Positions 1-5,942 are shown, numbered from the stretch's first letter. The stretch is DNA of 6,479 nucleotides from an uncultured bacterium (GCA_938016625.1 CALILB010000356.1:1-6479); one strand, 5' to 3'. Notes: generated from the sequence alone by a model not told the origin. Numbers and translations are program-made.

Positions 1-17
1 TTGCGTGACGATTTCAT
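1..17 (-). CDS. Start of next operon gene (partial, 5 codons visible)
   Basis: An ATG at 17 to 15 opens a reading frame beginning M-K-S-S-R that leaves the window after 5 codons and 2 bases. It is believed because a strong ribosome binding site (AAGGAG at 31 to 26) lies 8 bases before the ATG, and because the frame begins 33 bp after the stop of the pentahaem cytochrome on the same strand. The product cannot be identified from five residues. From context it is the fifth gene of the Rieske/cytochrome b operon, and another redox or maturation component would be a reasonable guess, but nothing in the visible bases shows this. Confidence 0.6.
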
Positions 18-25
18 GGTCCCTT

Positions 26-31
26 CTCCTT
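26..31 (-). promoter_or_regulatory. Ribosome binding site of the partial gene at 17
   Basis: On the minus strand the bases read AAGGAG with an 8-base spacer to the ATG at 17. This is one of the best Shine-Dalgarno matches in the window, and it lies in the short gap after the pentahaem cytochrome stop codon at 53 to 51. It is the main evidence that a further gene starts here. Confidence 0.65.
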
Positions 32-50
32 TCCTTGATACACCAGAGAA

Positions 51-1262
51 TCAGTTTGCCTGCTCTGCTTCTCGGTTCTTGACGATGTCGTAGGCCTTCA
101 TGATCTTGTCGATGGCCTGCCACTTTTCTTCGTCGGTGAGAACGATCTGACTTTCGAGGATGATCTTCATCGTGCCGGTCGGCTCGAAGAGAAACTCCTC
201 AACGGTCTTGTTGAAACGGGTGCGAACGTCATCCGGGGCCCAGGAGAGATCCGGACCCTTGTTGGTCGGCGACTCGATCTCGAAGGCCTCGATGCCGTGG
301 CAGACAAAGCAGCTGTGCTCCACGAAGAATGCTCCATCGCCCGACATCATCTTCTCGAGCCTGGCCATCTCTTCGGGGGTCTGCTCCTCGCGCAGCTCGA
401 AGCCTGGTAGGAACCTGCGCTCTAGATCTTCGTCATCCCTCCAGCTCATCATCAACATGGACAGAGCGATCGCCTCCCTGGACTGGAGATTCAGATCGGG
501 CATGATGCTGGTGGGCACGACCGTTGTCGGCGATTTGAAGTGCTTGATGTGCCAGTTGAAGGCCGTCAGCTGGTCGGTCGAGAGATTGGAAAAATCGAAT
601 CCTTCGGCGTGCTTGTCCCCTACGTCGGTCAGATCAGGGCCGAGCCGCCCACCCTGGCCGTTGATGATGTGGCAAATCTTGCAGCCCTTGTCGCGTACCA
701 GCTCCTTGGCGGAATTGATGTATTCAGTGCCTTCTGTTGCGCGCTCGTAGCGGTGGCAGAAGTTGCAGTTGATCTCCAGCAGCGGCGGCGGATTGACCGG
801 GTCGTACTCGGAGGCGATTGCACTGCCGAGAAGCGGCTCCTCCCAGTGCTCGGAGTAGCCGTGGGCCTCGTATTCGGTCAACGCAAAGCCCTGCCCGCCG
901 TGACAGATCGTGCAGCCGTAGTCCTCGACCGGGTGGGCCTCGAAGAGCTCGAGCCTCGGATGAGTCGACCAGGGCTGCTCGACCCCTTCCAGACCCTGCC
1001 AGAACATTCCCTGATGACAGGTCGTACAGCGGTCCACCCGATCCAGGTCTTCCGCCCAGATCTGCTGGATCCCGGTGGGAATCTGCGCCGGATCGACCGC
1101 GCCGAGGTTCTCGGACACGATGGCCTGGAACTCGCCCTGGTAGTACTGCCAGTCTTCCCTCTCGGCGCGTGCGAAGACCATCGCTATGGTGACCAGGCCG
1201 ACCACGGCAATGACGAGGAGAGCCAGAAGCTCGCGCTGTGGAATATGTCGAATCCTGCTCAT
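51..1262 (-). CDS. Membrane-anchored pentahaem cytochrome c of the bc-type complex
   Basis: This 403-residue protein has five CXXCH haem c motifs, at C79-H83, C117-H121, C166-H170, C194-H198 and C318-H322. A hydrophobic segment at about residues 11-30 is an N-terminal anchor or signal that places the rest on the periplasmic side. The first three haems sit in a compact region (79-170). The fourth starts a class-I-like cytochrome c domain (C194, then GPDL at 208-211 and a possible Met ligand in SIMPDL near 254). The fifth starts a similar C-terminal domain (C318, GPDL at 336-339, possible Met near 365). The frame stays open upstream to 1610, but the ATG at 1262 is chosen because it falls 11 bp after the cytochrome b stop, is preceded by a GAGTGAGG-like ribosome binding site, and starts directly before the membrane segment. 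Position in the operon suggests it replaces cytochrome c1, passing electrons from the Rieske centre outward. The haem count is direct; the partner and redox role are inferred. Confidence 0.9.
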   Translation of the reverse strand: MSRIRHIPQRELLALLVIAVVGLVTIAMVFARAEREDWQYYQGEFQAIVSENLGAVDPAQIPTGIQQIWAEDLDRVDRCTTCHQGMFWQGLEGVEQPWSTHPRLELFEAHPVEDYGCTICHGGQGFALTEYEAHGYSEHWEEPLLGSAIASEYDPVNPPPLLEINCNFCHRYERATEGTEYINSAKELVRDKGCKICHIINGQGGRLGPDLTDVGDKHAEGFDFSNLSTDQLTAFNWHIKHFKSPTTVVPTSIMPDLNLQSREAIALSMLMMSWRDDEDLERRFLPGFELREEQTPEEMARLEKMMSGDGAFFVEHSCFVCHGIEAFEIESPTNKGPDLSWAPDDVRTRFNKTVEEFLFEPTGTMKIILESQIVLTDEEKWQAIDKIMKAYDIVKNREAEQAN

Positions 1263-1273
1263 GTCGGCCTCAC

Positions 1274-2770
1274 TCAGAACGGAATCGGGTGCGTCGGCCA
1301 GGGCTGCCAGGGCCAGAAGAACTCCCAATTGGGCCCCCGCAGCATGGTCCCGGTCCAGGTCAGAAGGATGAACGCGACAATGAACGCACAGAAGGTGGCG
1401 ATAGCCGCGGTGCGGGTGGACGAGGTGATCTTCAGCACCAGAAAGTAGAGAATGACGAAACTCAGCAACAGGAGACTCGCCGGATTGATCAGATCGAAGA
1501 AGAGCTGGCTTTCGATGTTGGGAAAGAGCGAGCGCATCGGGAAGCGGATGCCAAAGGCCAGGCAGCCGACGGTCCACAGGAGCCCCCAGAGAGCACCGAT
1601 CGCCCCCCACCGCTTTCCGGGCTTGTCGGTAAACCAGTACCCGATCCGGCGCTGCTCACGATCGAGATACGGAATCAGCGCCAGCCCCAGCAGCACGATT
1701 CCGGGAATCACGACCCCGCCAATCAGAGCCGAGTAGCCGACCAGCTCCTGTAGACCCAGGAAGTACCACGGGGCCTTTGCCGGATTCGGTGTGACCTCGG
1801 GATTGGCCGGCTGCTCGAGGGGTGCGGCCACAAAGATAGAGAGCAACATCACGACGATCAGGGTGACCGCGGTTACCGCCACCAGTCGCGTGGTCAGGAA
1901 AGGCGAGGATGGGACCGCGTCCTCCTCCCGAATGGTGCTCGGGTCCATCACCGTCACCGAGGCACCGCTGGCGATGCCGAGCACGCTCCAGGTCTTGGTC
2001 TTCTCCGGCGGCTCGGGGGCGGTCTCCCGGTTCTCGTCTCTGAGCTGCTCGACCACCGCCAGCCCACCGTCCTTGCGGATCCGCCACATATGCCAGATCG
2101 CCACCCCAAACAGCGCCAGCGGCAGAAAGACCACGTGCAGGACATAGAAGCGGATCAGGGTGTTCTGCCCGACCAGAGTGCCACCCAGCAGGAACTCGCG
2201 GATCTGTTCGCCGACCAGAGGAACGCTGGCCGCGATGTTGGTGCCGACGGTGATGGCCCAGAAGGCCAGCTGATCCCAGGGCAGCAAGTAGCCGGTAAAG
2301 CTGAGGAAGAGCGTCAGGATCAGAAGCACGACCCCCAGGACCCAGTTGAAGGGCCGATTCGAGCCCACCGCGCTCCCCTTCTTGTAGGAGCCGGTCAGAA
2401 AGACCCGAAACATATGGAGGAAGACCGCCGCCACCATCAGATGAGCGCTGATGCGGTGGACGCGCCGCAGGAACCAGCCAAAACTGACGGCGTAGTCGAG
2501 GTCCTTGATCCCCCAATACGCCCTCTCCACCGAGGGTACGTAGAGGAACATCAAGACGACGCCCGTCAGGGTCAGGATCCCGAACAGAACCATCAGCACC
2601 GTCCCTAGATAGAGCGAGTACCGAACGGCCAGGCTCTTGAGGGTTACCCGATTCGGAAACCAGTGCAGGAGAAAGTTGGCAACGACCGCCTCACCCGCCT
2701 CACGATCGGTCTGCGGACGCCAGGTCCACAACAGGCGATCCCAGAAACCCTTCTTTGGTAACAAGCTCAT
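1274..2770 (-). CDS. Cytochrome b of a Rieske/cytb complex (fused b6 and subunit IV)
   Basis: This 498-residue integral membrane protein is the quinol-oxidising core. The N-terminal half (about 1-235) aligns by eye with cytochrome b6: FGW before H105 and H119 (14 apart), then H212 and H227 (15 apart), give the four ligands of two b haems, with LLPWDQ at 162-167. The C-terminal half (about 293-475) corresponds to subunit IV. The halves are joined by a hydrophilic linker of roughly 55 residues (about 235-292). Hydrophobic stretches occur at about 55-77, 107-127, 142-161, 205-229, 293-315, 348-368, 388-408, 430-447 and 455-472. The Qo-site PEWY motif of the family reads APWY (333-336). No Cys occurs in the N-terminal half, so the covalent haem c_n of b6f (Cys35 there, Tyr54 here) is not expected. 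The ATG immediately follows the Rieske stop codon (TAAATG), suggesting translational coupling. The family is clear; quinone type is not shown. Confidence 0.95.
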   Translation of the reverse strand: MSLLPKKGFWDRLLWTWRPQTDREAGEAVVANFLLHWFPNRVTLKSLAVRYSLYLGTVLMVLFGILTLTGVVLMFLYVPSVERAYWGIKDLDYAVSFGWFLRRVHRISAHLMVAAVFLHMFRVFLTGSYKKGSAVGSNRPFNWVLGVVLLILTLFLSFTGYLLPWDQLAFWAITVGTNIAASVPLVGEQIREFLLGGTLVGQNTLIRFYVLHVVFLPLALFGVAIWHMWRIRKDGGLAVVEQLRDENRETAPEPPEKTKTWSVLGIASGASVTVMDPSTIREEDAVPSSPFLTTRLVAVTAVTLIVVMLLSIFVAAPLEQPANPEVTPNPAKAPWYFLGLQELVGYSALIGGVVIPGIVLLGLALIPYLDREQRRIGYWFTDKPGKRWGAIGALWGLLWTVGCLAFGIRFPMRSLFPNIESQLFFDLINPASLLLLSFVILYFLVLKITSSTRTAAIATFCAFIVAFILLTWTGTMLRGPNWEFFWPWQPWPTHPIPF

Positions 2771-3289
2771 TTAGACCACCAACCTGAAGTCACGATCGAC
2801 TTCCTGCGCAACGTCGACGACGAGCTGGCCGTCCTCCGGGGACAACTCCAGCTGAAACCACTTGAGAGGCCGCGGCGCGGGTCCGGCGAAGTTCGTGCCT
2901 TCGTCGTGGAACCGCGAGCCGTGACAGGCACAGTGAAACTCACCGGCGGACAGATAGGTGAACTTTCTCACCGTCATCTCTTTGTCCTGATTGAAGGGAG
3001 AGAACTTGACGGTGCAGCCGAGGTGGGTGCAGACGCCCGAGACGGCATGAAAAGCGTTGTCCTTCCGGAACAAGAAGAGTCTGTGCTCGTCGAGGAAGTG
3101 AACACCCGGTGTAAAGGCTTCGGGCATGCCGACCTTGAACCTCTTTGGAGGCTCGTAGTGCACGTTGGGGATCAGGGCGCGCAGTAAGGGCCAGGAGCCG
3201 ACCACGACCCCTACCCCCAGGAGCCACCCGGTCAGCTTTCTCAAGAAGCCCCGTCTGCTTTCGGAATTCTCCGGCTTCACTTCATTCAT
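2771..3289 (-). CDS. Rieske [2Fe-2S] protein of the bc-type complex
   Basis: This 172-residue protein carries both Rieske boxes: CTHLGC at 87-92 and CACHGS at 120-125. The expected cluster ligands are C87, H89, C120 and H123, with C92 and C122 forming the usual disulfide. The N-terminus has a twin-arginine motif (SRRGFLRK, R12-R13) followed by a hydrophobic segment at about 21-40. This fits Tat export of a folded, cofactor-loaded protein with an uncleaved anchor, as in Rieske proteins generally. It would accept one electron from quinol at the cytochrome b Qo site and hand it to the multihaem cytochrome. The open frame extends to 3538, but the ATG at 3289 is chosen because it overlaps the preceding TGA stop (ATGA), has GGAG 8 bases upstream, and puts the Tat motif at the N-terminus. 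A second in-frame-looking ATG four bases on (3285) is out of frame. The cytochrome b start follows with no gap. Confidence 0.95.
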   Translation of the reverse strand: MNEVKPENSESRRGFLRKLTGWLLGVGVVVGSWPLLRALIPNVHYEPPKRFKVGMPEAFTPGVHFLDEHRLFLFRKDNAFHAVSGVCTHLGCTVKFSPFNQDKEMTVRKFTYLSAGEFHCACHGSRFHDEGTNFAGPAPRPLKWFQLELSPEDGQLVVDVAQEVDRDFRLVV

Positions 3290-3301
3290 CTGCTTGTCTC
3301 C
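3286..3301 (-). promoter_or_regulatory. ATGA stop-start overlap with ribosome binding site (FAD protein to Rieske)
   Basis: The last gene-ending TGA (3288-3286) shares bases with the Rieske ATG (3289-3287). GGAG at 3301-3298, inside the last codons of the oxidoreductase, gives an 8-base spacer to that ATG. This arrangement is typical of translational coupling and ties production of the oxidoreductase to that of the Rieske protein. Confidence 0.75.
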
Positions 3302-5217
3302 ACGAAGTGGAACCGCTCCATGGTCATGGCCTCCGTCGGACAGCGCTGGGCACACAGACCACAGCGGATACAGTCGGTGTCGTCTTTGAGCAGGACGGTC
3401 ATGGGCTGGGATTCGTCGTGCCCGTAGCAGGCCTCGGCGGCGGCCCACTGCTCCTCCGGCATATCCACATTCGCCAGCGGCACGAAGACCAGACACTGCT
3501 CGGGACAGACGTCGGCACAACGGCCGCACAGAACGCACTTGAGGGGGTCGTAGATGGTATCCACGTGACAGACCAGGCAGCGCTCGGCCTGGGCTCGCGC
3601 TTCGGCCTCGTCGAAGACCTCTTCCACCTCTGTAATCCCGGTGCGGCGCCCTATATCCACTGTCCGTGGCAGAGCTCGATCGATCTTTTCGTAGCCGGCG
3701 AACATCTCGTAGCTGTCCGGGGGGATCCGATGCACCTCGACCTCCAGCCTCGACTGCGAGGTACCTCCCGACAGATGCTCGTGGATCGACCGGGCCGCCA
3801 GCTTCCCGTTGGCTACCGCTTCGATGGCGATGCGAGGTCCAAAGGCCACGTCGCCACCTGCATAGACACCCAGAGCTGTCGTCGCCAGGGTCTCGGGATC
3901 GATCTTTATAGTGCCGCCGCGGGTGAGCTCGATGCCGTCCGCCTCCCTGAGGAAGGAGAGATCGGGCTGCTGGCCGATGGCGAGAACCACGGAATCGGCC
4001 TCCAGCCGCATCGTCTTGTCCTCATCGAACACCGGTCTGAAGCGACCGTCGGCGTCGAAGACGCTGGTACAGGCGACCAGCTCGACCCCTTTGACCCGAC
4101 CCTCACCGAGGAATCTCTTGGGACCCCAGGAGGGATGAAGCTCGACCCCCTCCTCCAGCGCTTCGTTGAGCTCGTCGCGTCCCTGTACGGTCTGTGCTGC
4201 CGGCAGCTCTGCCAGCGACTCGAGTGAGACCACATGCACCTCGGTGGCACCGCCGCGCAGCGCCCCACGCGCCGCGTCCAGGGCCGGCTGGCTGGCCGCC
4301 GCCTCGGCCGTCGCCTCGATCTCATCCATGGGCTCGTAGAACTTGCGGACCGCGGTGCGGGCGGCATCCATGGCCACGGATCCGCCGCCGATGACCACCA
4401 CCCTCTCGCCCAGATCCACCCGATAGCCCTGATTGAGGTTGAGCAGGTAGTCGACCGCCTTGATTACTCCGTCCTGATCGTGCCCCTCCACCTCGAGATC
4501 TCGGCCACGACTGGCACCGACCGACAGAAAGAAGGCTTCGAAGCCCTCTTTGCGCAGGGCCTGGAGATCGAGCTCCGGCGTCAGCGGTGTGCGGTAGCGG
4601 AACTCGGCGCCCAGCTTCTCGATGGCGGCGACCTCACGGTCGATCACGCCCCTGGGCAGCCGGTATTCGGGTATGCCATAGCGGAGCATGCCGCCCGGCT
4701 GGTCGAGGGCCTCGAAGACCGTGACGTCGTAGCCCAGCAGGGCCAGATCATGGGCGCACCCCAAGCCGGCCGGCCCAGAGCCGACGACCGCCACTTTCTT
4801 CCCCTTGCCTTCCTCTTGCCTGCCGGCAAGTTGTGACAGGTGGGCCGGACGGCTGCAGCCCGGGTCCTCCTTTCCACGGAGAAGCTCACGAAAAGTCTCG
4901 GGTGAGGAGGACTCGACACCAAACTGTTCGGTGACAAAGCGCTTGAGCGGCCGGATCATCACCGCCCCGTCGATCCAGTTCCGGCGACAGGCGTCTTCGC
5001 AGGGCGCAGCACAGATCCGTCCGCAAATCGAAGCCAGGGGATTCGAGGAGCGAGCAACCAGGAAGGCTTCGAGATAGTCCCCATCGGCGATGCATTGGAC
5101 GTACCGCCCCGAGTCGGTCATGACCGGGCAGGCCTCCATGCAGGGGACGTTTGTCCGGTACCAGGCTAGTTCCCGATACTCTGCGGGAAATCGTGCCTTG
5201 GAATCAAAGCTGCTCAC
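3286..5217 (-). CDS. GltD-like FAD/NAD(P) oxidoreductase with C-terminal 2x[4Fe-4S] ferredoxin domain
   Basis: This 643-residue protein has no signal peptide and is probably cytoplasmic. The N-terminal Fe-S region has PCMEACP (C26, C30) and a Cys run at C65, C69, C73, C77, as in GltD/dihydropyrimidine-dehydrogenase type proteins. An FAD-binding fold follows, with VGSGPAGLG at 145-153 and PGGMLRYGIPEYRLP at 174-188. The NAD(P)-type fold starts at VVVIGGGS (273-280), and the FAD-closing motif YAGGDV is at 452-457. The C-terminus has two four-Cys clusters, C561/C564/C567/C571 and C616/C619/C622/C626, plus C547 and C550. It should pass electrons between a pyridine nucleotide, FAD and Fe-S centres. 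As first gene of a Rieske/cytochrome b operon it may link NAD(P) to the quinone pool or b haems; this is inferred. Two oddities are a repeated DAARxAxR segment (283-291 and 313-321) and SLES where GltD commonly has an Arg-containing NADPH loop (331-334). The start is GTG at 5217 with GGGAGG 11 bases upstream. Alternatives are a soluble NAD(P)H:ferredoxin or glutamate-synthase-like reductase. Confidence 0.88.
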   Translation of the reverse strand: MSSFDSKARFPAEYRELAWYRTNVPCMEACPVMTDSGRYVQCIADGDYLEAFLVARSSNPLASICGRICAAPCEDACRRNWIDGAVMIRPLKRFVTEQFGVESSSPETFRELLRGKEDPGCSRPAHLSQLAGRQEEGKGKKVAVVGSGPAGLGCAHDLALLGYDVTVFEALDQPGGMLRYGIPEYRLPRGVIDREVAAIEKLGAEFRYRTPLTPELDLQALRKEGFEAFFLSVGASRGRDLEVEGHDQDGVIKAVDYLLNLNQGYRVDLGERVVVIGGGSVAMDAARTAVRKFYEPMDEIEATAEAAASQPALDAARGALRGGATEVHVVSLESLAELPAAQTVQGRDELNEALEEGVELHPSWGPKRFLGEGRVKGVELVACTSVFDADGRFRPVFDEDKTMRLEADSVVLAIGQQPDLSFLREADGIELTRGGTIKIDPETLATTALGVYAGGDVAFGPRIAIEAVANGKLAARSIHEHLSGGTSQSRLEVEVHRIPPDSYEMFAGYEKIDRALPRTVDIGRRTGITEVEEVFDEAEARAQAERCLVCHVDTIYDPLKCVLCGRCADVCPEQCLVFVPLANVDMPEEQWAAAEACYGHDESQPMTVLLKDDTDCIRCGLCAQRCPTEAMTMERFHFVETSR

Positions 5218-5228
5218 CGATCGGGCAT

Positions 5229-5234
5229 CCTCCC
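5229..5234 (-). promoter_or_regulatory. Ribosome binding site supporting the GTG start at 5217
   Basis: The minus strand reads GGGAGG, 11 bases before the GTG. The spacer is a little long. An ATG lies between them but is out of frame and stops after four codons, so the GTG is preferred. It also gives the natural N-terminus just ahead of the PCMEACP iron-sulfur motif. Confidence 0.55.
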
Positions 5235-5360
5235 TTCCTGGTCCAATTTCGAGCGGTCGGATACGTCGGCCACATCACTCTGACGCCACGAATCAGGCGA
5301 CGAGGCGGACGGTGCTGTCGCTCTCCGGCCCGCTCTACTCTTGAGTGAAAAAGCTAACAG

Positions 5361-5376
5361 AAGGTCTGGCGACCTT
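5361..5376. repeat. Inverted repeat 1 (6-bp stem) in the 240-bp gap
   Basis: AAGGTC and GACCTT form a perfect 6-bp stem around a TGGC loop. Read on the minus strand it is followed about 10 bases later by a run of five T (5350-5346), so together with its two neighbours it may take part in ending transcription of the small cytochrome c gene. It is short and could be chance on its own. Confidence 0.4.
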
Positions 5377-5377
5377 C

Positions 5378-5398
5378 GCCACCCCGGGGGAGGGTGGC
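5378..5398. repeat. Inverted repeat 2 (7-bp GC-rich stem)
   Basis: GCCACCC (5378-5384) pairs perfectly with GGGTGGC (5392-5398) around a 7-base loop. It sits one base after the first inverted repeat and 12 bases before the third. There is no T-run directly after it on either strand. Confidence 0.4.
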
Positions 5399-5410
5399 CG
5401 CAGACACTCG

Positions 5411-5434
5411 CGCCCTACCCAAACGGGTAGGGCG
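5411..5434 (-). terminator. Perfect 10-bp hairpin after the monohaem cytochrome gene
   Basis: CGCCCTACCC pairs perfectly with GGGTAGGGCG around a 4-base AAAC loop, the strongest stem in the gap. It begins 23 bp after the stop codon of the monohaem cytochrome c, where a transcript end is expected, and before the oxidoreductase operon. No U-tract follows directly on the minus strand, so it is not a textbook intrinsic terminator. It may act as an mRNA 3'-end stabiliser, or as part of a compound terminator with the two stems further on. Confidence 0.5.
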
Positions 5435-5457
5435 AATCCGGCTTGACCGGTAAATAC

Positions 5458-5829
5458 CTATTGAATGGACCGGAGGTAGACGACTATCTGCTGGAGGTTT
5501 TCGTTGGTCAGGGCCGGATTGCCCCCCTTAGGTGGCATGTCCACACCACGGGTGTTCTCCGGATGGGTTGCGGGGCGGCCTTCGATGAGGAACTGGACCA
5601 GAGCCTCGTCGGTCTGGCTCGCCACAAACGGGTTGTTGTGGAGGTTCTTGCCCAGCCGTGGCATACCCTCTGCGTTCTGACCGTGGCAGACCCCACAGGT
5701 GCGGCGAAACTGGACGAGACCCTGGGCGGCCTCCTCCGTTGCGGTCGACCCCCCGCCACCACCACAGGCGGCTCCCAAAAGCGCCACACCGCCGAGCAGC
5801 ACGAGCCACAGACCAAATATCTCTCTCAT
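5458..5829 (-). CDS. Small monohaem class I cytochrome c, probable lipoprotein
   Basis: This 123-residue protein has an N-terminal hydrophobic stretch (about 5-21) ending at C22, followed by a run of five glycines and then Ser. The context L-G-A-A-C is a weak lipobox (Gly rather than Leu at -3), but a Cys after such a signal with a Gly-rich tether fits a lipid-anchored periplasmic cytochrome. The mature part has one CXXCH (C45-H49) and a likely axial Met in VDMPPKGG (M98), the usual class I c-fold order. It ends in a C-terminal helix (about 108-122), and the length is normal for the family. The ATG at 5829 has GGGAG 7 bases upstream. It lies 240 bp ahead of the Rieske/cytochrome b operon on the same strand and could carry electrons from the pentahaem cytochrome to a terminal oxidase or reductase. 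That partnership is inferred from position only. Confidence 0.88.
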   Translation of the reverse strand: MREIFGLWLVLLGGVALLGAACGGGGGSTATEEAAQGLVQFRRTCGVCHGQNAEGMPRLGKNLHNNPFVASQTDEALVQFLIEGRPATHPENTRGVDMPPKGGNPALTNENLQQIVVYLRSIQ

Positions 5830-5836
5830 CGACTAT

Positions 5837-5841
5837 CTCCC
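5837..5841 (-). promoter_or_regulatory. Ribosome binding site of the monohaem cytochrome gene
   Basis: The minus strand reads GGGAG with a 7-base spacer to the ATG at 5829, confirming that start. Confidence 0.6.
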
Positions 5842-5901
5842 AATTGTCTCTATGAAGATTCGGAGCTTGCGCCGGTACCCGAAAAGGCGCGCTCGCTCGG
5901 A

Positions 5902-5929
5902 ATCATACGGTAGTGTCGGCTTTGGACAA
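5902..5929 (-). promoter_or_regulatory. Candidate sigma70-type promoter for the monohaem cytochrome
   Basis: On the minus strand TTGTCC (5929-5924) and TATGAT (5907-5902) are separated by 16 bases. They match the TTGACA/TATAAT consensus at 4 and 5 of 6 positions. The pair lies just after the HEAT-repeat stop codon and would give a leader of roughly 65 bases before the ATG at 5829. The match is good for a GC-rich genome but was found by eye, and the sigma factor preferences of this organism are unknown. Confidence 0.4.
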
Positions 5930-5942
5930 AACCAGACAGTCT

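Noticed and set aside
540..1448. 302-codon open frame on the plus strand
   Set aside because: It is antisense to the pentahaem cytochrome and the end of cytochrome b, both supported by clear motifs. It has no recognisable domain and arises from GC-rich codon use.
1263..1610. 116-codon N-terminal extension of the pentahaem cytochrome
   Set aside because: It overlaps the cytochrome b C-terminus in another frame, has low-complexity shadow composition, and would put the membrane anchor in the middle. The ATG at 1262 with its ribosome binding site is the better start.
3290..3538. 83-codon N-terminal extension of the Rieske protein
   Set aside because: It overlaps the ferredoxin-domain coding region of the flavoprotein and would bury the twin-arginine signal. 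The ATGA overlap start at 3289 is standard.
3565..3579. CLVCH (residues 547-551 of the flavoprotein) as a haem c site
   Set aside because: The protein has no export signal, and the cysteines lie next to two four-Cys ferredoxin motifs. An Fe-S or structural role is more likely than covalent haem.
3145..4227. 360-codon open frame on the plus strand
   Set aside because: It lies opposite the Rieske and flavoprotein genes, with no family motifs; a shadow of the high-GC coding strand.
5217..5228. Four-codon mini-ORF (M-P-D-R) overlapping the flavoprotein start
   Set aside because: The Shine-Dalgarno sequence abuts its ATG with no spacer, too close for initiation. It is most likely a chance ATG between the ribosome binding site and the GTG start.
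5218..5360. Promoter for the oxidoreductase operon
   Set aside because: One is expected here, and 5332-5360 is the most AT-rich part of the gap, but no -35/-10 pair stood out by eye, so none is called.
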